Shown: one piece after another, positions 51,401 through 60,059 of the stretch
Layout: each line of letters starts with the position of its first letter
Numbering within the stretch: the stretch's first letter is position 1
Source: an uncultured Alphaproteobacteria bacterium
Lineage (GTDB): Bacteria; Pseudomonadota; Alphaproteobacteria; CAAHEQ01; UBA3637
Length of the DNA stretch: 64,000 nt
Assembly (NCBI GenBank): GCA_937888725.1
Contig: CALARE010000005.1
Span: 10,218 to 74,217 of the forward strand
Direction of reading: 5' to 3'
Program-made: the position numbers and the translations under genes
Notes under the pieces: generated by a model
What the model saw: the letters and a program-made list of their open reading frames with translations, nothing else
The model's database searches: none
Told to the model about the DNA's origin: nothing

Positions 51401-53547
51401 GTTTGACGGATAATTTTAAAATTGGGGAAATTAAAGAGTTTGATGGAGATGCGGTTAATACGACACTTGAAATTGATGCAAATGGAAAAAGTGTAAATTC
51501 ATCTGGTGATGTTTATGTTGATAGAATTTTAGTTTCAAGTGGTAATTATAATGCATTGCATGAAATTAATATAGCCTCCACATCGGCAAATGCTGTTTAT
51601 CCAACCTCATTTGAAGAGGGGGTTGAACTTGGTTCAGGTGCTTCATTAACAGCATATGCGGATATCTCTGTGCCACGAATTGTACGAGATCAAACAAAAT
51701 TATCCAATGGGGAAGAAGTTTTAAACACGACATTGAATGTGAACTCAAATCATTTTGAAGTCCGTGGGAATGTTGATGTTGATAATTTAAATATGAATGG
51801 TGGTGTGTTTGAGTTCTTAAATGAAGCTGGGTCAAATGCGGTCAATGTGACTAACAATATTCATTTAAAACCCTATGCTGCGTTGGCAGGAAGTGGTATT
51901 TTAAATGTCAAAAGTGGTCTATTGACTATTGATGAAAATTCAAGACTTGCCGTTTCAAATAAAAGTGTTGATGAAACGCCTTTATCTGAGTTAAAAATTG
52001 TGTCCTCTAATGATACAATTATTAATTCAGCAGCTTCATATACAACGAAAGATTTGACAGTTAAAACAGATTCGAGTGGTTATATTGATGTCCGTGCAAA
52101 AGGAGCCAATAGTGATAAGATAACGGTTGAAGGAACTTTTGATTTAGCTGATGGCACACGAATAATTGTGCGTGATATTGAGGCAAATCAATCCTATGAA
52201 ATTTTGTCTGCAAATGAGTTAAATGCAAATGCAGATAAATTAAGGACGACATTTTTATGGAAAGGGACAAAGCTTTCTACGAACAATAATACATTATCAG
52301 TTCAAATAGATGGTGTTCAAACGTTAAAAGAAGGTTTAGAACCCACAAAACGTTCTAAAAATGTGGACGAGCTGACAAATCTTTTAACCAGCTTAAGAGA
52401 AAGTGAAGGGGCTTATACAATCGATCCTTTTATTGACAATGTTTATTTTGCATCATCAGCAGATGAAGCGGTTGAAATATTAGATGAATATTCACCAGAA
52501 GGTTACCTAAATACATTACATGCAGCGAATCGGATGCAAAGCGTATTTAAGGATAGTGTAATGTCTGAAATGAATGCTATGCGTAATTATCGTGTTAAAC
52601 ATGACATGGCAAGAGGATATTATGTCAGACAGCCGTATTATTATGGTCGCCCAGGATATGAACGCTATTATCAAGGATTTAGATATGTAAGACAAAATCC
52701 TTATGGACAAAGACGAACAGATAGAGGTGGTTTATGGGCAAAACCTTTTGCTGTATCCGTTAGTCAGGATAATAAAGATAATCAATCAGGATATGATTTT
52801 GATGCGTATGGGTTTACCGCAGGTATTGACCGTAAAGTTGGTGTTTTAACTCTTGGGTTGGCAGCAATGTATGCAACTGGTGATATGGAACAAAAAAATA
52901 AAAAATTTGAATCTGATATGACAACATACGGTTTGGGTGTTTATGCGAGTGTTAATCCACATTATTCACGTACATTTATGGATTTTTATGCATTGTGGAG
53001 TGAAACATCTAATTCAACAAGTCGAAAGATTACTTCGTTAGCTGAAACAGCCAAAGCTGATTTTGATGTATCTGCTTTTTCAATTGGAGCTGACTTGGGA
53101 TATGAAATCATGGTAACACGCAACTTTATCATTACACCAAAAATTGGTTTAGATTATACCTCAATAGAAATGGATGATGTAATGGAAAAAGGAACAGGTT
53201 ACGCATTAACGAATTTGAAAGGCTCTGATTTACAATCTATTCAAACACCAATTGAATTAAAAGCCGCTCTTGATTTTGGCAATCCTTTCTTTCGATTTAA
53301 ACCAGAGGCTCATATCAGATGGACGCATGAATTTGGTGATACGGCCTCAAAATCAACTGCAACATTTGTTAAATATGCCTCTCCATTTGCTGTTGAAGGG
53401 TTAAATGTTGATACAGATACGTTTACAGTGGGTGGATCGCTTTTATGGCTTTATGGCATGTCAGAATTAGAGTTGAAATATGATTATGATTTCTCATCAT
53501 CAATGACGGGACACACCATCAATATGGGATACAAATATTTATTCTAG
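48478..53547 (+). CDS. Large autotransporter (type Va secretion)
   Basis: 1689 residues, start GTG with AGAGG about 7 bases before it. Signal peptide (1-22, VANA). The passenger (about 23-1400) has repeated short strands with Asn/Asp/Gly turns, as in a right-handed beta-helix (SSLINNGNSVYQGNTIDFKD, NLTGDLTFENNGSILVSTIY). It contains a TDTG tandem repeat (about 138-155) and a Gly/Ser/Asp linker (about 580-618). The C-terminal barrel is about 1415-1689 (GGLWAKPFAVSVSQDNKDNQ, FGFTAGIDR-like, ending MGYKYLF). It exports itself to the surface and may be an adhesin. Two Cys occur close together (ICNHCYQAG). Divergent from msbA by 152 bases; no regulator adjacent. Confidence 0.9.
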   Translation: MQKVYFSLPVFAVTMLAFVANATEVNLPTAVVLDKTSSYYDSVSNKITYENSSDIVAGSGGNTVFVNAKDIPVDIKNTGNISAPTGGFGIYGHTTPTVGAPIYIDNQGTIERIQLQEFDGVTIFNQSEQETSDDSETDTGTDTGTDTGTDTQADEENTATQVTPVIKGSMLLGTNAMVSNFGGRFENFDGDDKNNTIAFASNGTLHNGAQPIVSSIKDEDGHETLVQTGLNIFDSSITTDNIIFLGNGFFSNASKVDVQSVNMGNNATIRNVVDPYISNVGDENLAGKVLPDGANFKAVDIEVGNNSNIFNEMGATFEADRIITGVNTVITNGASYYFDYLNQVGVTTVTIDGELNDILEGIEGVLGGVLGDLISSPTTETTPNLGITTNTTYFPVPKIPHASQMNVEQLVMGENSSLINNGNSVYQGNTIDFKDSGQLTIQAGSVNLTGDLTFENNGSILVSTIYQPSVYVPQLKDSAEDESGTDDTTGTLPDENGTAQSNIMTIDEIDDTLETITPVAGTLTPEAIDVLMGVLRDGSDLSEAELARIEAELKADSELNPDKQYTAEEIQNIINDAINGVGGGTSGGGSSGGSDSDTSDDGDGDGSGGGSQIPDDNPSAGTGAPTVPDELKDYVEYKEVLSGTFYDASLKAENIKMGDNGNITVTGGTLNTKRIDMGDNAVLTIQSAAYSLGEGGMTDGSGSDLTDGEKADFILPSVSVSEGIYLGNSSTLNLDDRAYQDGDEKMAVILTPSINFKADGRIALNGDFTLYADSEKQTLGQINMAERGFIQALAKLKADITLGSDSNVLLSNQQEEDEDGEDSSAAICNHCYQAGTILGSLKKAEGAKNVHITVDVDEAHFAKLDGDINVDSILVDVGLLEAAGEVKGNIYLNTDTTFRVTSSSIKDGPLIIYDPITRLDNTTNTTLEVLLNNNEFYKTTNTINVENLIVHQGGIEVNKPVWIDNVKLNDNTTIRLTDNFKIGEIKEFDGDAVNTTLEIDANGKSVNSSGDVYVDRILVSSGNYNALHEINIASTSANAVYPTSFEEGVELGSGASLTAYADISVPRIVRDQTKLSNGEEVLNTTLNVNSNHFEVRGNVDVDNLNMNGGVFEFLNEAGSNAVNVTNNIHLKPYAALAGSGILNVKSGLLTIDENSRLAVSNKSVDETPLSELKIVSSNDTIINSAASYTTKDLTVKTDSSGYIDVRAKGANSDKITVEGTFDLADGTRIIVRDIEANQSYEILSANELNANADKLRTTFLWKGTKLSTNNNTLSVQIDGVQTLKEGLEPTKRSKNVDELTNLLTSLRESEGAYTIDPFIDNVYFASSADEAVEILDEYSPEGYLNTLHAANRMQSVFKDSVMSEMNAMRNYRVKHDMARGYYVRQPYYYGRPGYERYYQGFRYVRQNPYGQRRTDRGGLWAKPFAVSVSQDNKDNQSGYDFDAYGFTAGIDRKVGVLTLGLAAMYATGDMEQKNKKFESDMTTYGLGVYASVNPHYSRTFMDFYALWSETSNSTSRKITSLAETAKADFDVSAFSIGADLGYEIMVTRNFIITPKIGLDYTSIEMDDVMEKGTGYALTNLKGSDLQSIQTPIELKAALDFGNPFFRFKPEAHIRWTHEFGDTASKSTATFVKYASPFAVEGLNVDTDTFTVGGSLLWLYGMSELELKYDYDFSSSMTGHTINMGYKYLF

Positions 53548-53666
53548 AATGAGAAGTATTTTTAGTGCATAAAAAAGCATTTTTTATGTTTTAAGCTTGC
53601 TTTTATTTTTTAAACATTTTACATTAAACGTATTGATTAAAAAATAACAATCAAAGGAGACTTTTA

Positions 53667-54587
53667 ATGTATGATAATATAGAATTCATCGTTGCTTGTG
53701 CTGGCAAAAGTACCAGAAATTACCCCCATTCAAAAGGGATTGCACATAAATGTTTGATGCCGTTTGGTGATATTCGTTTAATTGACTGTGTATTGCAAGA
53801 TATTGTTCGTATGGGAGGTAGACATATCACGCTTGTTGTTTCAGACCAAACGACTATTGATGCTTTTCAAGAGGCTCTAAAAACAGATATAAAAACAGAA
53901 GAAAAATTACGCAAAGGGGGTAGGGAGCGTATCGCTGATGTGTTGCGTGTAACATTCTTACCAGAAGATGTTGATTTAAAATTTGTTATTCAAGAAACAC
54001 CTCTTGGAACCGCACAGGTTTTAGGTTTAGCCCATCGTTTATCCCCTAACAGACATGGGGTGCTGATTTTCCCAGATGACTTAATTGATTCAACGAAGGC
54101 GGACATTCCTTTTGTAAAAAAAATCACAGATTCTTTCTTGCAAAATACAAAACAAATTTTATTGACGGGTATTGTAAAAGAAGATGTCAGTAATAATGCA
54201 ATTATTAGTCAAAAAAGATTAATTGAAAAACCAAAAAATCCAACCAGTAATATCGCTGGTTATTCACCTATTGTTTTACCAAAAGAATGTTTAGATGCTA
54301 TTGAAAAGCAAACAACTGAAATTGAAAAAACGGGTCAGTTGCCTGCGGGATTGGCATTGGGTGAATGGGTCTATACTGATGGTATCAATGCCTTTTTAGA
54401 TAATGGTGGTGAGGAAAATGGTTTCTTTGTTGAAATGGAAATTTTGGTTCCTGAAAAATATGAAATGATGGATACGGGAACGCTTCCTCTTTATGAAAAA
54501 GCATTGATGAGAGAACTCGTCACTCGCTCATTCTTTGCAAAAGAAAATAGGGAATATATTAGGAAAATATTAAGAGATTTAGACTAA
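53667..54587 (+). CDS. Sugar nucleotidyltransferase, GalU-like
   Basis: 306 residues. GT-A-type nucleotidyltransferase. The N-terminal signature reads VACAGKSTRNYPHSKGIAHK, a changed form of AAGxGTRxxPxTKxxPK. Further features are FVIQETPLGTAQVLGLAHRL and the metal-binding IFPDDLID, then NIAGYSPIVLPKECL and ENGFFVEMEILVPEKYEMMD. The layout is that of GalU/RmlA-type enzymes that make UDP- or dTDP-sugars, but the altered P-loop leaves substrate open. AAAGGAG before ATG. No sugar biosynthesis genes adjoin it. Strong bidirectional terminator after the stop. Confidence 0.72.
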   Translation: MYDNIEFIVACAGKSTRNYPHSKGIAHKCLMPFGDIRLIDCVLQDIVRMGGRHITLVVSDQTTIDAFQEALKTDIKTEEKLRKGGRERIADVLRVTFLPEDVDLKFVIQETPLGTAQVLGLAHRLSPNRHGVLIFPDDLIDSTKADIPFVKKITDSFLQNTKQILLTGIVKEDVSNNAIISQKRLIEKPKNPTSNIAGYSPIVLPKECLDAIEKQTTEIEKTGQLPAGLALGEWVYTDGINAFLDNGGEENGFFVEMEILVPEKYEMMDTGTLPLYEKALMRELVTRSFFAKENREYIRKILRDLD

Positions 54588-54591
54588 TATA

Positions 54592-54627
54592 AAAAACGGT
54601 TCATCAATTTTGATGAACCGTTTTTCT
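54592..54627. terminator. Bidirectional terminator between the nucleotidyltransferase and pseudopilin 3
   Basis: 16 bp stem AAAAACGGTTCATCAA / TTGATGAACCGTTTTT (54593-54608, 54611-54626). Confidence 0.88.
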
Positions 54628-54657
54628 ATTTAATTTAAGAACCGATTAAACAATATA

Positions 54658-55122
54658 TTATTTTAAATGAAATTCCATAGTCGTATTGTCTGTACATTCT
54701 GTAGTTGTTGTAACATAATGAAATTCGTTATTTCTAGAAGAATTTACCAGCTGTTCGCAAGGAATTTTAGGAACATTTGTATAGGTAATTATAAAACCAT
54801 TTACAATCCCTTCCTCCGCTTCAGCTTGACTAACAGTAATAGCACCACCCCAACGATTAGATCCTTTTCCGTCAGTGCATTTGAGAATGCCCTCGCTACA
54901 GATAAACGTCATATCTAAGGAGCTAAAATCTCTGCTCCAAGAATATGTATCAAGGACATCTTTGGCAAGGTTGTCAATCTCAATGACTGTGGCACTGCTT
55001 CTAAAATAAGAATCAACATATCCCATTGAAGTAATGCCTGCAACGGTAATTAAACCGATAATGGCAATAACACCAAGCATTTCAACCATGCTGCGACCAG
55101 ATTGTGATGTTTTTTTTCTCAT
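54658..55122 (-). CDS. Pseudopilin-like protein (GRSMVEML N-terminus), copy 3
   Basis: 154 residues from the ATG at 55122 (MRKKTSQSGRSMVEMLGVIA), with GAGGTTT upstream; the frame extends 15 codons further without support. Class III-type leader with Glu at +5, helix to about residue 35, then a mixed domain with Cys pairs (FICSEG, LKCTDG, IPCEQL, TECTDN). Monocistronic, divergent from RNase D. The three copies share the N-terminal motif but not the C-terminal domains. Confidence 0.73.
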   Translation of the reverse strand: MRKKTSQSGRSMVEMLGVIAIIGLITVAGITSMGYVDSYFRSSATVIEIDNLAKDVLDTYSWSRDFSSLDMTFICSEGILKCTDGKGSNRWGGAITVSQAEAEEGIVNGFIITYTNVPKIPCEQLVNSSRNNEFHYVTTTTECTDNTTMEFHLK

Positions 55123-55253
55123 ATTAAACCTCATTAATATTAATCCCCTACTATTATTATATCTCAAAAAAATAGTTACGACAAGTACTTTGTTGTAAGA
55201 TTATTTAAGAAATAAGCTTGATAAAAAAATAAAAAAGATATATAAAGAGTAAA

Positions 55254-56420
55254 ATGATAATTACAATAACCGAAGAATTAAAAGAGATTTGTCAGCGTTT
55301 TGCGACGTATCCTTTTGTAACAGTTGATACTGAGTTTTTAAGGGAATATACATATTATTCAAAATTATGTTTGATACAAATGGCCTCAAAAGACGAAGCT
55401 ATATGCATTGACCCATTGTCAAAACAGATGGATTTAAGCCCATTGTTTGAACTAATGATGAATAAAAATGTTGTGAAAGTTTTTCATTCTGCAAGACAGG
55501 ATATTGAAAATTTTTATTATTTAATGAAAAAAGTTCCAACCCCACTCTTTGATACACAAATTGCTGCAATGGTTTGCGGTTATGGTGACTGTATTGGATA
55601 TCAAGAGTTGGTGCATGATCTATTAAACATTCAAATTGATAAAGGAATGCGTTATACAAATTGGGAGCAAAGGCCTTTAAATGTGGCTCAACTTGAATAC
55701 GCATTAAATGATGTAACATATTTAAGAGATGTTTATCTGATTTTAAAACAGAAATTAGAAACTTCAGGCCGTTTAAATTGGATTGATGAAGAAATGGCTC
55801 TCTTAATGGATAAAGAAACGTATGACCCAAGTGATGAATCCTTGGCAAAAAAAATTAAGTATAATGTTAAATCTGAACGTTTAAAATTTTTGTATCAAGA
55901 TTTATATATTTGGAGAGAGAGACGTGCTCAAAAATATAATCAATCCAAAAAACAGATTCTAAAAGATGAATCGTTATTGGATATTACGAAGGCCCATCCT
56001 AAAACGGTTGATGAATTAAAAAATTTAAGAGGGATTCCGCAATCATTTTTTAAAAAGAATATTGCTGATGAACTTATTCGTGTTGTTAATCAATCACTTT
56101 TAAAAAATAAGGAAGATTTTTATCCGATATCCTTAATGAAAAATAAGTCTGGAGCGTGTAAGAATTTAATGATTATGTTGCATTTATTAAGGGAGTTAGT
56201 TTCGGTAAAAGAAAAAATAGCCTTTAAAATTATTGCAACAAATGATGAATTAATGGCTTTTGCTTCGGGTGATGAACGTGTCCGTTTTATGCAAAGCTGG
56301 CGTTATGACATATTTGGCAAATATGCACTTGAAATTAAAAATGGAAATTTGCTTTTTTCCTACAATCCTAAAACCCATCAAGTTGATTTTTGTACACAAG
56401 ATAGTCTTTTGGTAAAATAA
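55254..56420 (+). CDS. rnd: Ribonuclease D
   Basis: 388 residues: DEDD exonuclease domain with VDTEFLREYTYYSKLCLIQM (first D/E), KVFHSARQDIENF (second D) and QLEYALNDVTYLRDVY (Y..D), then an HRDC domain (about 205-285, RRAQKYNQSKKQILKDESLL) that binds RNA. It trims tRNA 3' ends. The length is usual. The C-terminal 100 residues (about 290-388) diverge, as often in this family. Weak ribosome site (AAAGAG). Monocistronic. Confidence 0.93.
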   Translation: MIITITEELKEICQRFATYPFVTVDTEFLREYTYYSKLCLIQMASKDEAICIDPLSKQMDLSPLFELMMNKNVVKVFHSARQDIENFYYLMKKVPTPLFDTQIAAMVCGYGDCIGYQELVHDLLNIQIDKGMRYTNWEQRPLNVAQLEYALNDVTYLRDVYLILKQKLETSGRLNWIDEEMALLMDKETYDPSDESLAKKIKYNVKSERLKFLYQDLYIWRERRAQKYNQSKKQILKDESLLDITKAHPKTVDELKNLRGIPQSFFKKNIADELIRVVNQSLLKNKEDFYPISLMKNKSGACKNLMIMLHLLRELVSVKEKIAFKIIATNDELMAFASGDERVRFMQSWRYDIFGKYALEIKNGNLLFSYNPKTHQVDFCTQDSLLVK

Positions 56421-56486
56421 CTAACCCCTAATATAATAAATCAACTGTATAAAAAAATTATTCAAAATGAAAAATAAATTTTTATT

Positions 56487-57998
56487 TTAAGCAATTGGTT
56501 TAAGTGGATTTCTAAAAGAAAGTGCCTCATGAATATGTTGTGGAAGAATAGCATCTTCTTGTGTTAAATCAGCAATTGTACGAGCAACTCTGATAATGCG
56601 GTGATAACCTCTAGCAGATAAACGCATTTTTTCAGCCGCATTTTGAAGTAATTTTTTTGCATCGACAGTCATATTAGAAAACTGCTCGAGTAAGGTGCCA
56701 TCAATTTGTGCATTCTGTAAAATGCCAGTTCCTTTAAAGCGTTTTTGTGAAAATTCCAATGCATTTTTAACACGAAGTGCAACAGTTTGAGAGTTTTCCC
56801 CCTTTTTTGTAGAACCAAGATCCCATGGATTGACGGATGGCACTTCTAATTGAAGATCAATCCTATCTAATAACGGACCAGATATTTTTGACAGGTATTC
56901 TGCACCGCACTTAGGAGCTCTTGTACATTCGTTTCCAAGAACGCCTAAATATCCACATTTACAAGGATTCATAGCTGTTATTAATTGAAATCTTGCAGGG
57001 TAAGTGATATGTGCGTTTGCTCTTGAAACAGTAATATAACCCGTTTCAATAGGTTGACGCAAAGCTTCAAGAACACTCCTGTTAAATTCAGGTAATTCAT
57101 CTAAGAATAAAACGCCTCGATGAGCTAATGAGATCTCGCCAGGTTTCGCCTTTGAACCGCCACCGACCAATGAAACCATTGTAGCAGAATGGTGTGGTGT
57201 TCTAAAAGGTCTGGTTGTAATAAATGTTCCTTCTTTTATTTTTCCTGCCACAGAATGAATTTGATTAACTTCCAATAATTCCTCATGTGTCAAAGGCGGT
57301 AAAAGTGATGGTAAACGGGCAGCTAGCATTGATTTACCAGTCCCTGGAGGGCCAATCATAAGCATATTATGTCCACCAGCTGCAGCAATTTCAAGAGCTC
57401 GTCTTGCAGTTTCTTGCCCTTTAATATCACACAAATCTGGTAGATATGGCTTGTCATCTTCTTTACTTGTTTCTGGTTCAGGAAGAATAACTTCATTTTT
57501 TAAATGGTTGAGTAATGAAATTAAATTAGGAGCGGCAATAATATTTTGATTACCAGCCCATTTTGCTTCAGCACCTTGCTTTTGCGGGCAAATAAATCCA
57601 AGATCTTGTTTTAAAGCTTCAATAGCTGCAGGCAAAACACCAACAACAGGACGAATTGAACCATCTAGTCCTAGTTCACCCATCATAATATATTTTTCAA
57701 TAAGAGATGATGGGATGATTTTCATTGCTGCAAGAAGGGCCATTGCGATTGGAAGATCATAGTGTGTACCTTCTTTAAAAACATCAGCGGGTGCTAAATT
57801 AACAGTAATTCGCTGTGGTGGTAAATTAATTTGAAGTGTGTTTAAAGCAGCTCTAACACGTTCTTTACTTTCTGTAATGGCTTTGTCACCCAAGCCAACA
57901 ATCGTAAAACTTGGTAGCCCTCTTGTAAGTTGAACTTCAATCTTAATTTTTAAAACATGAATGCCAGCAAAGGCAACAGTATGCGTAGAAGATATCAT
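56487..57998 (-). CDS. comM: ComM/YifB-family Mg-chelatase-like AAA ATPase
   Basis: 503 residues: N-terminal ChlI domain (GLPSFTIVGLGDKAITESKE), AAA core with Walker A GPPGTGKSMLAARL, Walker B GVLFLDELPEFNR, the sensor region FQLITAMNPCKCGYLGVLGN with four Cys, SGPLLDRIDLQLEV, and the C-terminal LSARGYHRIIRVARTIADL. ComM is a hexameric branch-migration helicase that helps integrate DNA in natural transformation. Its presence beside pilus motor and pseudopilin genes suggests DNA uptake, which is inference. The start abuts the stop of the upstream lipoprotein gene. Confidence 0.93.
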   Translation of the reverse strand: MISSTHTVAFAGIHVLKIKIEVQLTRGLPSFTIVGLGDKAITESKERVRAALNTLQINLPPQRITVNLAPADVFKEGTHYDLPIAMALLAAMKIIPSSLIEKYIMMGELGLDGSIRPVVGVLPAAIEALKQDLGFICPQKQGAEAKWAGNQNIIAAPNLISLLNHLKNEVILPEPETSKEDDKPYLPDLCDIKGQETARRALEIAAAGGHNMLMIGPPGTGKSMLAARLPSLLPPLTHEELLEVNQIHSVAGKIKEGTFITTRPFRTPHHSATMVSLVGGGSKAKPGEISLAHRGVLFLDELPEFNRSVLEALRQPIETGYITVSRANAHITYPARFQLITAMNPCKCGYLGVLGNECTRAPKCGAEYLSKISGPLLDRIDLQLEVPSVNPWDLGSTKKGENSQTVALRVKNALEFSQKRFKGTGILQNAQIDGTLLEQFSNMTVDAKKLLQNAAEKMRLSARGYHRIIRVARTIADLTQEDAILPQHIHEALSFRNPLKPIA

Positions 57999-58544
57999 TT
58001 ACCACCGTGGAATATTTATATTGTTGCTGTTGTTTTTTTCAATGAGTTCATTTATAGAAACGTTAGTTGTACTAGATTGTTGATTTTGTTGTGGAGCAGT
58101 CCAGGCAGGATATGTCTGTGATGTTGGTGTATTGATGTTTTGAGTTGGGTAATCATATGCTGGTAATTGTTGTGGTTGATTTGAAGGGACAAACGGTGCT
58201 GTATATGCAGGCTGGATTTGTGAGGGAATAACAGGTGGTTGATACCCTGGATATGGTGTTGCTTGCGGTATAACAATTGTTTGTACAAATGGTGTTGGAT
58301 TGGTAGCTTGTTGAGGGATAGCAATTGTATTGGGATTTGATAAAATTTGCGATGGTAAAACAGTCTGTTGCGGTACAACAATCGGAGGCGTTGGTTGTTG
58401 ATATGTCTGTGATGAGGGTTGCGTGCTTGCTGTTTTTGGTGGTAGCAAATCACTTTGAGCATATACATCACGAGGTGGCTCAGTGTTGTAAACGCAAGCT
58501 GTTAACAAAAAACAAAAAGACAAAAGAAATAAACTATTCTGCAT
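57999..58544 (-). CDS. Pro/Gln-rich lipoprotein
   Basis: 181 residues from the ATG at 58544 (a GTG three codons upstream is possible); ribosome site AAGGGTG. Signal with lipobox LTAC (Cys about residue 17), then low-complexity Pro/Gln/Thr/Ser sequence (e.g. SQTYQQPTPPIVVPQQTVLP) to the C-terminus. Such extended linkers span the periplasm or bind the cell wall. No folded domain visible. Directly precedes comM with no gap. Confidence 0.7.
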   Translation of the reverse strand: MQNSLFLLSFCFLLTACVYNTEPPRDVYAQSDLLPPKTASTQPSSQTYQQPTPPIVVPQQTVLPSQILSNPNTIAIPQQATNPTPFVQTIVIPQATPYPGYQPPVIPSQIQPAYTAPFVPSNQPQQLPAYDYPTQNINTPTSQTYPAWTAPQQNQQSSTTNVSINELIEKNNSNNINIPRW

Positions 58545-58612
58545 GTTTTTCACCCTTGTTTAAAATCTATCCTCACAAAGTATAACAAAAAGTTTTTTAA
58601 AAAGAAAGAGTT

Positions 58613-59875
58613 TTATTCATCAATTTGAATGCGTTCAATATGAGCACCAATATTGGATAGTTTTTTTTCAAGTTGATAATACCCTCTGTCAATATGGTGG
58701 ATGCGTGTGATAATCGTTTCTCCCTTGGCTGCTAGTGCCGCTAAAACAAGTGAAACACCGCCTCTTAAATCTGCGGCCATAACAGGAGCCCCTGATAAAG
58801 AATGTACTCCAGAAATTAACACAGAGTTTGAGGTAAGCATCTTAACATGTGCCCCCATTCGTTGCAATTCTGGTATGTGCATAAATCGATTTTCAAAAAT
58901 GCGTTCTTCAATGAGGGAATCACCTTGTGCAAGTGCTAATAAACTAGATATAGGAGCTTGTGCATCGGTTGGAAAACCAGGATATTCACAGGTGGTAACT
59001 GAGGTTGCTTTTAAAGAGGCGTTTTGTGCATCAACAATGAGCCCTTCATTTGTTTGGGTAAATGTAATATTTGATGGACGCATAACATCCATAATGGCGT
59101 CCATTAAGTCTGCTTTGGCTCCTTTTAAAAGAATTTTACCCTTTGTTATACCAGCAGCAACAGCAAAAGTTGCTGCTTCGATTCGGTCAGGCACAACACT
59201 ATAGTCTGTGCCATGTAATTTTTCAACGCCTTCAATTGTTAAGACTTTTGTACCAATTCCTGTGATTTTTGCCCCCATTTTGACCAGTATATTTAATAAA
59301 TCAATAACTTCTGGCTCAAGTGCTGGATTATGGATAATAGTTGTTCCTTTTGTTAAAACAGCTGCCATAACAGTATTATGTGTGGCACCGACAGACACTT
59401 TTGGGAAAAAGATTTCCGCATTATGGAGTGGCCCTGTTGCACAAACATAACCATTTTTAACGCGTATTTTTGCACCCATTTCGGTCAGTGCATTTAAATA
59501 TAAATCAACGGGGCGAGTCCCAATCGCACAGCCACCTGGAAGTGATACTTCCGCCTTACCAAATCGTGCAAGGAGAGGTCCTAAAACCCAAAAGGAAGCA
59601 CGCATTTTTGAAACAAAATCATAATCTGCGTGAATACTTGAAATATCATCAGCTTGTAATGTGATTGCATTTTTATCAATCTTAACTTTCATACCCATAC
59701 TTTTGAGCAAATCAGAAAGTGTTAAAACATCAGATAAATAGGATATATTTGTTAAATGAACTGGTTCGCTTGTTAAAAGAGAAGCAACCATAATAGGTAA
59801 GATAGCATTTTTAGCCCCATGAATGTCAATTTCACCGTTTAGTGGATAGCCGCCTTTTATTTTAAATGCGAACAT
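58613..59875 (-). CDS. murA: UDP-N-acetylglucosamine 1-carboxyvinyltransferase
   Basis: 420 residues, full-length MurA: first committed step of murein synthesis, transferring enolpyruvate from PEP to UDP-GlcNAc. GAKNAILPIMVASLLTSEPV near the N-terminus, the catalytic Cys in LPGGCAIGTRPVDLYL (fosfomycin target), TTCEYPGFPTDAQAP and the final LRGGVSLVLAALAAKGETII. AAAGGAGG lies 5 bases before ATG and overlaps the stop of the small ORF before it, so translation is coupled. Confidence 0.97.
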   Translation of the reverse strand: MFAFKIKGGYPLNGEIDIHGAKNAILPIMVASLLTSEPVHLTNISYLSDVLTLSDLLKSMGMKVKIDKNAITLQADDISSIHADYDFVSKMRASFWVLGPLLARFGKAEVSLPGGCAIGTRPVDLYLNALTEMGAKIRVKNGYVCATGPLHNAEIFFPKVSVGATHNTVMAAVLTKGTTIIHNPALEPEVIDLLNILVKMGAKITGIGTKVLTIEGVEKLHGTDYSVVPDRIEAATFAVAAGITKGKILLKGAKADLMDAIMDVMRPSNITFTQTNEGLIVDAQNASLKATSVTTCEYPGFPTDAQAPISSLLALAQGDSLIEERIFENRFMHIPELQRMGAHVKMLTSNSVLISGVHSLSGAPVMAADLRGGVSLVLAALAAKGETIITRIHHIDRGYYQLEKKLSNIGAHIERIQIDE

Positions 59876-59885
59876 TTTTCCTCCT

Positions 59886-60056
59886 TTATTTATCTTGATT
59901 TTTTGATTTATTTAATTCTTCTTTTTGTTTTTTTCTTAATTTAAGATTTTTTTGCAAGGCTCGTGCTTGGGCTGCAAATTTTTCAGCTTGTTTTTTTGAA
60001 AGATTTAAATTTTCTTGCACGAGTTGAATAATTTTATCATTATTTTCTATTGTCAT
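59886..60056 (-). CDS. Small basic coiled protein between dtd and murA, 56 residues
   Basis: Product starts MTIENNDKIIQLVQENLNLS and ends in a Lys-rich helix (LRKKQKEELNKSKNQDK). Same strand; 3 bases after dtd and 10 before murA, with its stop in the murA ribosome site. Helical and basic (RNA-binding possible). No family recognised, but the tight fit into an operon supports it. Confidence 0.6.
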   Translation of the reverse strand: MTIENNDKIIQLVQENLNLSKKQAEKFAAQARALQKNLKLRKKQKEELNKSKNQDK

Positions 60057-60059
60057 AGA

